Shown here: positions 57,579 through 64,000 of the stretch, piece after piece
Layout of the letters: each line of letters starts with the position of its first letter
How positions within the stretch are numbered: position 1 is the stretch's first letter
NCBI RefSeq assembly: GCF_020564625.1
Contig: NZ_JAJBZT010000004.1
Span: 186,001 to 250,000, forward strand
Direction: 5' to 3'
Origin: Leeia speluncae
GTDB lineage: Bacteria > Pseudomonadota > Gammaproteobacteria > Burkholderiales > Leeiaceae
Length of the DNA: 64,000 nt
Translations under genes and position numbers: made by a program
The notes under the pieces: model-generated
Database searches by the model: none
Told to the model about the DNA's origin: nothing
Seen by the model: only the letters and a program-made list of their open reading frames with translations

Positions 57579-58193
57579 ATGATGAAATTGTCTAAATGGT
57601 TTGGCGTACTCTTCATACTGGCGTGTAATGCCAAGGCTGCAAACTGGCTATCCGTCGGCACATTAGGAGATGCCAACCAACATGCTTATGATGCTAGCAA
57701 GCTGTCATTTGAAGCAGAAGAAGTGACTTACTGGCGAAGAATTATGTTTTCAATCCCTATTGCTAGGGCGCAAGGAAATGTAACGCTAGGTTTATACAGA
57801 GAAAGAATTAATTGCCGAAAGCACACTCTGCAACTGTTAGATTGGTTGCTATATGATGCACAAAATAGGGTGGTAGAGCGAGCAAATGGATTAGATGGTG
57901 AAATGCTTCCAATCGTACCGGATACGATAGGCGATGCATTTTCCACTAAGCTTTGTCCGATGGTTCCGCCCGTCACAATTCCGCAAGCTCAGGAAAATAT
58001 TGCGTCTGCTCCTGTAATCAGTAACAAGGCCAAAAGCAAAGCACCGCAAGCAAAGCAACCAACGGTTCCGGTTGTGCCTAAACCACCTGCGATTCAAAAA
58101 GAGCAGGCGGCTTCTTCACAGGGGCTTCCTGTATTATTGGGTGATGACATGATTATGATTCCTGGTAATGGAGAGAAACGTGTTACCCAATAG
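57579..58193 (+). CDS. Secreted protein of unknown function (surface-adhesin E-like N-terminus)
   Basis: This ~204-residue protein has a signal peptide (FGVLFILACNAKA). The next ~100 residues (NWLSVGTLGD... VTYWRRIMFS... LYRERINCRK) loosely resemble the surface-adhesin E / unknown Neisseriales secreted family. The C-terminus is a Pro/Ala/Lys-rich linker and tail. Either of two adjacent ATG codons (57579 or 57582) may be the start. Function is unknown. Confidence 0.6.
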   Translation: MMKLSKWFGVLFILACNAKAANWLSVGTLGDANQHAYDASKLSFEAEEVTYWRRIMFSIPIARAQGNVTLGLYRERINCRKHTLQLLDWLLYDAQNRVVERANGLDGEMLPIVPDTIGDAFSTKLCPMVPPVTIPQAQENIASAPVISNKAKSKAPQAKQPTVPVVPKPPAIQKEQAASSQGLPVLLGDDMIMIPGNGEKRVTQ

Positions 58194-58812
58194 TCGTACA
58201 TCTTCCATTTTCACGGTTTGTGTCGCGTTGACGGGTGCTTCGGGAATGCCTTATGCGCTGAGACTCATTGAGTGCTTGATCTCCGCTGGTGCAAGAGTGT
58301 ATGTGCTGACTTCACAAGCGGCACAAGTGGTGATTCGTCAAGAACTACCAGATTTAGCAATCCCAGCTAAAACAGATCAGTTAGCTGAATGGCTAATCCA
58401 GCAATACCATGGTAAATCAGATCAAGTGAAAGTCTTTGGCAGGGAAGAGTGGTTTTCACCGGTTGCAAGTGGTTCAAATCCTGCTGATGCCATGGTCGTG
58501 TGTCCATGCAGCATGGGTACCTTAGCTGCGATTGCCCATGGCATGAGCGATAATTTAATCGAGCGAGCGGCAGATGTGATGTTGAAAGAGCAACGCCCTC
58601 TCATTATTGTGCCAAGGGAAATGCCTTTTTCGGTGATTCACTTAGAAAATATGCTAACGCTGGCCAAGCAACGTGTTGTTATCATGCCGCCATCGCCAGG
58701 TTTTTATCATCATCCTACAACGATTGAGGAGATGGTGGATTTTGTGGTTGCAAGAATATTAGATCACTTGTCTGTGCCGCATGAGATTATTCAGCGATGG
58801 GGTGAGCGTTAA
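58180..58812 (+). CDS. ubiX: UbiX, flavin prenyltransferase
   Basis: UbiX makes prenyl-FMN for the UbiD decarboxylase of ubiquinone synthesis. The flavoprotein motif ALTGASGMPYALRLIE, CPCSMGTLAAIAHGMSDNLIERAADVMLKE, and VPREMPFSVIHLENM are clear. GTG at 58180 is favoured because GGAGAG lies 6-7 bases before it; ATG at 58168 would add four residues. It overlaps the preceding gene and converges with the stator gene. Confidence 0.95.
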   Translation: MLPNSRTSSIFTVCVALTGASGMPYALRLIECLISAGARVYVLTSQAAQVVIRQELPDLAIPAKTDQLAEWLIQQYHGKSDQVKVFGREEWFSPVASGSNPADAMVVCPCSMGTLAAIAHGMSDNLIERAADVMLKEQRPLIIVPREMPFSVIHLENMLTLAKQRVVIMPPSPGFYHHPTTIEEMVDFVVARILDHLSVPHEIIQRWGER

Positions 58813-58820
58813 CTTTAGGC

Positions 58821-59570
58821 TTAGGCTTCAAAGTAACCTTTCATCTTCGCTTCAATGATGCGCGGATTTTCACCGTTTGCTATTGCCGTCAATCCTTCAA
58901 TAAACATCTCGCGCAACATAATGTCTTCTTGAATAATGCTTTTTAATTTGTTGGCAGCGGGAAGAAAGAATAAGTTCGCAGAACCAACTCCATAGATGGT
59001 TGCGACAAAAGCAACTGCGATGCCTGCTCCCAGTTTTGATGGGTCTGACAAGTTTTCCATTACGTGGATTAGACCTAGTACCGCCCCTAAAATGCCAATG
59101 GTTGGCGAGTAGCCGCCAGCAGACTCCCAAACCTTTGCTGCTTTCTTTAGCTTTTCTTCGTATACATTGACATCAATCCATAGCGCTGAACGAAGAACTG
59201 GAGGCTCTACACCATCTACTAGCATTTGCAGTCCTTTGCGAATAAAAGGATCTTGCTGTTCCTCCATTGCAGACTCCAGGGCTAACAGGCCGCCACGTCT
59301 AGCTAGTTGGCTCCATGCTACCAAATCATGTGCCATTTGCTCAAAGTTATGAATAGGTGTTTTAAATACCCATTTGAGCATTTTACAGCCACGAACAAAC
59401 ACTGAAAGTGAGCTCTGTAGCATAACGGCACCAAGCGTGCCGCCGATAACAATCATGAATGCAGTCAGTTGAAGTAATGAACCGAGATGTCCACCTTCTA
59501 AGAATTGTCCGCCTAAAATGGCAAGTAGGGCGAGAGAGAGGCCCCCAATGCTAATTAAATCAAATTTCAT
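58821..59570 (-). CDS. MotA/MotC-type flagellar stator protein
   Basis: This 249-residue MotA/TolQ/PomA-family protein has four membrane segments: two near the N-terminus (ISIGGLSLALLAILGGQF and TAFMIVIGGTLGAVM) and two later. The later segments carry the YSPTIGILGAVLGLIHVMENL and GIAVAFVATIYGVGSANL motifs. ATG at 59570 follows fliA by 5 bases. No MotB/MotD gene follows; ubiX converges 8 bases away. A MotC-type name fits the fliA linkage. Confidence 0.88.
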   Translation of the reverse strand: MKFDLISIGGLSLALLAILGGQFLEGGHLGSLLQLTAFMIVIGGTLGAVMLQSSLSVFVRGCKMLKWVFKTPIHNFEQMAHDLVAWSQLARRGGLLALESAMEEQQDPFIRKGLQMLVDGVEPPVLRSALWIDVNVYEEKLKKAAKVWESAGGYSPTIGILGAVLGLIHVMENLSDPSKLGAGIAVAFVATIYGVGSANLFFLPAANKLKSIIQEDIMLREMFIEGLTAIANGENPRIIEAKMKGYFEA

Positions 59571-59575
59571 GCGGC

Positions 59576-60310
59576 TTAATGTCCTGTTCGGGATGGCGTT
59601 AGCCATTCTGTAAGGTTGCTGCGAATCCGGCTAATGGCCTGTGTATGTAGTTGACTAATTCTAGATTCGCTAACGCCTAGCACTTCTCCAATTTCTTTTA
59701 AATTGAGTTCTTGCTCATAGTAGAGTGCCATTAGCAATTTTTCTCGTTCTGGTAAATTGGTAATAGCATTGACAAGGGCTTTTCGGAAGTTGTCTTTTTC
59801 AATAATGCGATCAGGATCTGCTTCATGATCTGGCATTAGAATGTCGAGTAAGCCATGATCATCGCCGTCAGCAAAGTCTTCTAAATACACTAATTGATGA
59901 CCTTTACCATCATCTATTGTTTTTTGAAGTTCTTCAAGAGGAAGGCCCATATGACAAGCAATTTCTTTTTCACTGGCAGATCTGCCTAGTTGGTGCTCTA
60001 ACTGGTGCATTGCTTGTTCGACTTCTTTTAATTGGCGTCGAACTTGTCTAGGTAGCCAATCTTGCCCTCGCAACTCGTCTAGCATTGCGCCTCGAATTCG
60101 CTGGCTCGCAAACGTTTCAAACTGAACGCCTTGGCTGGCATCAAAATGGTGTGCCGCCTCCATTAATCCCATCATGCCAACTTGAATAAGGTCATCTAAT
60201 TCAACGCTAGGTGGCAATCTCATGATCAGATGATGTGCAATTTTCTTGACTAGCCCAGCGTGCTGATCAATTCGATTGAGTAATTGCTGTTTCTGATCCT
60301 GCTTATACAT
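59576..60310 (-). CDS. fliA: FliA, flagellar sigma-28 factor
   Basis: This 244-residue sigma factor has region 2 (VELDDLIQVGMMGLMEAAHHFD, with the core-binding stretch) and region 4 (LNLKEIGEVLGVSESRISQLHTQAI). It directs late flagellar genes. It follows flhG in the usual flhA-flhF-flhG-fliA order. Confidence 0.96.
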   Translation of the reverse strand: MYKQDQKQQLLNRIDQHAGLVKKIAHHLIMRLPPSVELDDLIQVGMMGLMEAAHHFDASQGVQFETFASQRIRGAMLDELRGQDWLPRQVRRQLKEVEQAMHQLEHQLGRSASEKEIACHMGLPLEELQKTIDDGKGHQLVYLEDFADGDDHGLLDILMPDHEADPDRIIEKDNFRKALVNAITNLPEREKLLMALYYEQELNLKEIGEVLGVSESRISQLHTQAISRIRSNLTEWLTPSRTGH

Positions 60311-60337
60311 GAAAGTCCTGATATGCCAGAAGTTAAT

Positions 60338-61225
60338 TCATTGTAATACAGAAGGTAAAAATGCCCGATAGCTAGCGATCAATCTCTGCATAAAACTGCC
60401 TGCTATTTGCGTTTGATCAGGTTCCAGGCGAATCAAGGCTTCTGCAAGTTGTAAACAGGCCTGACTTGCATCGGCATCTGGGAACGCAGGGAGAATTGGA
60501 TGAAGCATATGGTTTGCTCTATGCAACCATTCGTCTTCAGGTACAAAGCCAAGCATCCGTAATTCCGCCTTAGTAAAGCGACTGGCAACTTGTGCCACTC
60601 TTGCAAATAATTTTCTCGCCGCATCTAAGTCTTGGACTCGACTCATTAGCAATAGAAAATCATGTTTTGCAAAGTGACTTGATAATAGTTTGATAAATGT
60701 ATAACCATCAGTGATGGCTTCTGCACGATCTGCCAGCACAATGACACGTTCATTGGTAGCGAGTGCCATACTTGGCTGATTTGGTGATGAAAGTGGTCTA
60801 GCATCAACTAGCAGAAAATCAATATCTTGAACAATCTGTTCAAACTCATTAATTAGCTTTTTTTCCTGTTCGAAGGGAAGCTGTGCAATATCTCTTGTCG
60901 TGAGTGGCAAGGACAATAAGTATAAATTTTCTTGGATAGGGGAGATCAGTTGCCCAATCGATTGTCTGCCATAAAAAGCATCTGCCACTTCAAATTGATC
61001 ATTTCCACCTGTCCGATGATTAATATTGCCATTGCCGGTAAATTCATCAATCAGCAAGACCCTTTTCCCTTGGGCAGCAAGTGCTGCGCCAATATTAATC
61101 ACAATACTGGTTTTGCCTATACGCCCTCTGCCACCGATAAAGCTAATACTACGAGGTTGCTGTGAATGAAATAAGCGACGCAGACCACTGGCTTGATCTT
61201 GTTGTTGAAAATAGGACGAATCCAT
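60338..61225 (-). CDS. flhG: FlhG/FleN-like MinD-type ATPase
   Basis: This 295-residue protein by position and fold is FlhG, the flagellar-number regulator. The P-loop is GGRGRIGKTS, so Arg replaces the signature Lys of the deviant Walker A (usually KGGxGKT). The switch-I region reads LLIDEFTGNGNINH rather than DADLG. It may have altered ATPase or dimerisation. It starts after flhF by 11 bases. Confidence 0.85.
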   Translation of the reverse strand: MDSSYFQQQDQASGLRRLFHSQQPRSISFIGGRGRIGKTSIVINIGAALAAQGKRVLLIDEFTGNGNINHRTGGNDQFEVADAFYGRQSIGQLISPIQENLYLLSLPLTTRDIAQLPFEQEKKLINEFEQIVQDIDFLLVDARPLSSPNQPSMALATNERVIVLADRAEAITDGYTFIKLLSSHFAKHDFLLLMSRVQDLDAARKLFARVAQVASRFTKAELRMLGFVPEDEWLHRANHMLHPILPAFPDADASQACLQLAEALIRLEPDQTQIAGSFMQRLIASYRAFLPSVLQ

Positions 61226-61236
61226 TGAAGGCTCGC

Positions 61237-62949
61237 TTATTTTCGATTGGAGCGTAAGACGCTAGCGCTGATGAGTGGCTCTCGCGGATTGCGGCGAACA
61301 CTCGGCGAGACAGACTCGGGTTGTTGGCTGCTTGGTTGTGCTGCCATAAATAGCGGATACTCATCACCCTTTAGCTGGAAGGTATCGCCATCGGCTAGAC
61401 TCTTGAATGCTCTATCTAGCAGGTAGAGTGGATTGCCAAGGTGTAAATCTTCGGGAACACGCTGTCCATTGGTAACATAACACAGTGTTAAACGATGTCG
61501 GAGCATGGCATCTAGAGAAGCGCCTAGGCTAGTCGCCTCATCAATCTTGGTTAAAATGCAATGCGTCAATGACTGGCGCTGTTCACCAATGTATCGACGA
61601 ACTACATCATCTAGTGTTGCGGCATGCGTATTGGCTGCTAATAACAAAATTCTGGAGATGGGTAAACCACGACCCGCCAGCATATTGGTTTGTTCAATTA
61701 CACGCTGGTCACGCTGACTCATCCCAACTGTATCAATCAGGATAAGGCGCTTAGAGGCTAAGTCCGCAAGCGTTAGTTGAAGGTCATCTTCATCTTTTAC
61801 TGATACAACCGGGACATTTAGAATCTTGCCGTAAATTCTTAATTGATCATGCGCCCCAATACGGTAACTATCCGTTGAAATTAAGGCCACCTCATCAGGC
61901 CCGTATCTCAGTGTAAAACGAGCCGCGAGCTTGGCTACGGTCGTTGTTTTCCCGACACCAGTTGGCCCAACTAAGGCAAAAATCCCACCTCGGTCGATAA
62001 TCTCATTATCTGGTGTTGTAGACTTTAGATTATGAAAGAGGGCATTTTTAATCCACTTTGCAGCAGTATCTGGCGTTTGATTGTCCGGTAGTCTATCTAA
62101 TAACTCCCTAGATAGGCGAGGACTAAAGCCTGCGGCAAGCAGACGTCTGAGCATCTCCAGTTTTTCTGGATGATGCTGTGTCAGGTCTCCCCAAGCAAAG
62201 CCTGCTAACTGGCTTTCCACTAAGGCGCGTAGCATTTTTACTTCTTGTAAAATAGCTTCTGTCGCTAAGTTTGGTGTTTCTGTATTGCTTTCTTGCGTAC
62301 TCTGGCGATTGGGTTGTCTTTGCTGTGGTTCTTCGAATAGCTCTGGTGCGACATAACGTGTGCCATTATTTCTCGGCGCAACGGGCTCTTCATAATTGTT
62401 TTGCTCAAAACTAGGTTCAGCTGAGCGGTAGTTTTGCTGTGGGTAGTTCTGGCGTGCGTCTGTAAACGGATGACTGTTTGGATGGCTCGGTGCCGGTTCA
62501 AGTGGACGAGACTCCCTGCTTCCTCCATTTCTGGTATGAGAAATTAGGAACGGCTCGTCTTCATAGGATGTTTGAGGTGCACGACCACGCGGCCGAGTAA
62601 CTTGTGGCCAGTCGGGGCGTGCGTATTCATTATTCTGTTGGTTAGTCTCTGGATAGCCATTTTGGCGTTGTCCATTTGTCCTTACCGGTGTTGGTGTGGC
62701 GTTGTAATTGCCGTTGCTGGAGTAGTTATCAGGAAGATGAACATTCCCTTGGTGAGTGTGTCCGTTAACCACAGGTGATGCAGGCGTGTTGGTTAATACA
62801 GCAACATCTGTATCCGCAACTGCCATAATTTCAATGCCGCCACCAGGCATTTGACGGTTTGATAGGATGAGCGCATCCGGGCCAAGTGCATCACGCACCT
62901 GACGAAGGGCTTCTCTCGTATTATTTCCGTAAAATTTTCTAACCACCAT
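61237..62949 (-). CDS. flhF: FlhF, SRP-family GTPase for flagellar placement
   Basis: This 570-residue protein starts with the FlhF B domain (REALRQVRDALGPDALILSNR). A long, low-complexity Asn/Gln/Pro/Arg-rich linker (~60-215) follows, then the NG domain with G1 GPTGVGKTTTVAK (~327-339), ISTDSYRIGAHDQL and LIDTVGM. The linker is longer than usual. FlhF sets the polar flagellar site with FlhG. Confidence 0.94.
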   Translation of the reverse strand: MVVRKFYGNNTREALRQVRDALGPDALILSNRQMPGGGIEIMAVADTDVAVLTNTPASPVVNGHTHQGNVHLPDNYSSNGNYNATPTPVRTNGQRQNGYPETNQQNNEYARPDWPQVTRPRGRAPQTSYEDEPFLISHTRNGGSRESRPLEPAPSHPNSHPFTDARQNYPQQNYRSAEPSFEQNNYEEPVAPRNNGTRYVAPELFEEPQQRQPNRQSTQESNTETPNLATEAILQEVKMLRALVESQLAGFAWGDLTQHHPEKLEMLRRLLAAGFSPRLSRELLDRLPDNQTPDTAAKWIKNALFHNLKSTTPDNEIIDRGGIFALVGPTGVGKTTTVAKLAARFTLRYGPDEVALISTDSYRIGAHDQLRIYGKILNVPVVSVKDEDDLQLTLADLASKRLILIDTVGMSQRDQRVIEQTNMLAGRGLPISRILLLAANTHAATLDDVVRRYIGEQRQSLTHCILTKIDEATSLGASLDAMLRHRLTLCYVTNGQRVPEDLHLGNPLYLLDRAFKSLADGDTFQLKGDEYPLFMAAQPSSQQPESVSPSVRRNPREPLISASVLRSNRK

Positions 62950-63030
62950 ATTCCTAACTGTAACGGATCGGGAGGCTTACCGGAAGAGGCCAACCCTGAT
63001 TGAATATGGAAATGTCACGAAAATTGATCA

Positions 63031-64000
63031 TCAGCCTCGCCCCCCAATGATCGCTACGACCTGAATGGAGCGTGTGTCAGGCACTTCTGAGTGCGAGAGT
63101 ATCTTTAGCGAAGGGATTGCACGACGTAAAAATCGAGAGAGAATTCCTCGTAATGGGCCTGGGACCATTAGTACAGACGGCTGACCAGATTGCTCTCTTT
63201 GCTGCACAATTTTGACTGTCTGCTGGAGTAGGTTGTCAGCCAGACTAGGCTCAAATCCTGCGCCTTCAGCCCCTTTAGTTTGAGTGGCTTGCAATAAAAT
63301 ATTCTCTAAATTAGGGTCGAGCGCCAGCACCGGCAGAGCGTCAGTATCTTTAATACCAAAGCCACTATAGGCTTGCTGAACAATTGCTCTACCAAGTGCT
63401 ACACGTACGTGCCCAATTAATTCTTCTGGATTTTGTTGCTTGGGAATCCATTCGGCCAGTGTTTCTAGGATGGTACGCATATCTCGGATGTGTACCTCTT
63501 CTAATAGTAACCCTTGTAGTACGCGGTGAAGAATACCAAGTGGAATGACTTTGGGGATGAGGTCTTCAATTAGTTTTGGATGCTGTTTGCCAACATGGTC
63601 TAGCAACTGTTGCACTTCTTCGCGCCCTAGCAACTCTGCCGCATGGCTTTGAATGACGTTCGATAAATGCGTGCCAATCACGGTACTCGTATCTACAACG
63701 GTATAGCCGAGCATTTGCGCTTCTTCACGTTTATTGGCATCGATCCATACCGCAGGTAGGCCAAAAGCTGGGTCTTTAGTCTGCGTGCCTGTGAGTTGTC
63801 CGTGAACGCGTCCAGGGTTAATAGCAAGCAGCATACCGGTGAATGCTTCACCCTCAGCTACTTCCACCCCTTTTAAGGCGAGGCGATAGGTGTTTGGTTT
63901 TAGTTCTAGATTATCCCGAATGTGAACCGCCGGGACTAAGAAACCCAGGTCTTGAGCAATTTTCTTTCGAATGCCTCTAATTTTTCTGAGCAACTCTCCA
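63031..64000 (-). CDS. flhA: FlhA, flagellar type III export protein (C-terminal part; start outside window)
   Basis: These ~323 codons are the cytoplasmic domain of FlhA, the export gate that binds chaperones and the FliH-FliI ATPase. Recognisable stretches are FLVPAVHIRDNLELKPNTYRL, DPAFGLPAVWI and EEVHIRDMRTILETLAEWIP. The membrane part lies beyond base 64000, and the frame is open to the edge. It is 81 bases upstream of flhF. Confidence 0.96.
   Translation of the reverse strand, partial: GELLRKIRGIRKKIAQDLGFLVPAVHIRDNLELKPNTYRLALKGVEVAEGEAFTGMLLAINPGRVHGQLTGTQTKDPAFGLPAVWIDANKREEAQMLGYTVVDTSTVIGTHLSNVIQSHAAELLGREEVQQLLDHVGKQHPKLIEDLIPKVIPLGILHRVLQGLLLEEVHIRDMRTILETLAEWIPKQQNPEELIGHVRVALGRAIVQQAYSGFGIKDTDALPVLALDPNLENILLQATQTKGAEGAGFEPSLADNLLQQTVKIVQQREQSGQPSVLMVPGPLRGILSRFLRRAIPSLKILSHSEVPDTRSIQVVAIIGGRG

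Overview
The window reads as a chromosomal segment of a flagellated, piliated betaproteobacterium. Gene order and protein sequences fit the order Neisseriales best (Chromobacterium/Leeia/Chitinibacter-like), with moderate GC by eye. Markers for this are the pilB-pilC-pilD-coaE-zapD-yacG block, a MutT protein with a ThiE-like tail, the mla-ABC-ibaG-murA-his-tat superoperon, kdsD-kdsC-lptCAB-rpoN-hpf-ptsN-hprK-rapZ, and flhA-flhF-flhG-fliA. Assignment to a family or genus is inference. I found no tRNA, rRNA, CRISPR array, insertion sequence or prophage. No stretch over 300 bases lacks a gene or recognised RNA element. The longest spacer (19814-20081) is mostly a manganese riboswitch.

Layout. 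1-2601 (+): end of argJ, an AAA ATPase, a MutT-type Nudix protein with a shrunken ThiE tail, and a small membrane-anchored protein. 2615-9184 (-): the type IV pilus motor, platform and prepilin peptidase genes with coaE, zapD and yacG, preceded by a CcsA/YpjD-type membrane protein. 9421-12914 (+): ffh, then rpsP-rimM-trmD-rplS ending at a strong terminator. 13045-19210 (+): an unknown periplasmic helical-repeat protein, xerD, kup, coaD and an RlmK-like methyltransferase. 19241-20004 (-): a yybP-ykoY manganese riboswitch and its MneA-type Mn exporter. 20082-21272 (+): a YhiN-type flavoprotein. 21269-37708 (-): a long co-directional run that reads, in transcription order, mlaFEDCB, mlaA, a YadGH-type ABC exporter, ibaG, a 47-residue membrane peptide, murA, an unknown membrane protein, hisGDCBHAFIE, a HIT protein and tatABC.

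37931-47553 (+): a compact nine-gene MSHA-like type IV pilus locus (secretin lipoprotein, ATPase, platform protein, three assembly proteins, three prepilin-like proteins). It lies between mla and a Kef-type antiporter. Its promoter region carries two perfect palindromes. It has no prepilin peptidase and would depend on PilD encoded at 4335-5213. This is the least ordinary system in the window.

47554-49542 (-): the Kef/YbaL-type antiporter. 49756-58812 (+): Kdo synthesis and LPS export (kdsD, kdsC, lptC, lptA, lptB), sigma-54, hibernation factor, nitrogen-PTS regulators, rapZ, an unknown secreted protein and ubiX. 58821-64000 (-): flagellar flhA (partial), flhF, flhG, fliA and a MotA/MotC-type stator gene with no MotB/MotD partner beside it.

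Most genes are core functions: histidine synthesis, outer-membrane lipid asymmetry, LPS export, protein targeting by SRP and Tat, and translation. The points most worth a second look are the MSHA-like locus and its palindromic promoter, a TatA with an 11-13 residue N-terminal extension resembling a prepilin leader, the riboswitch placing the mneA ribosome-binding site between two helices, a probable leaderless kdsD mRNA, and several small or unknown genes embedded in the essential operons.
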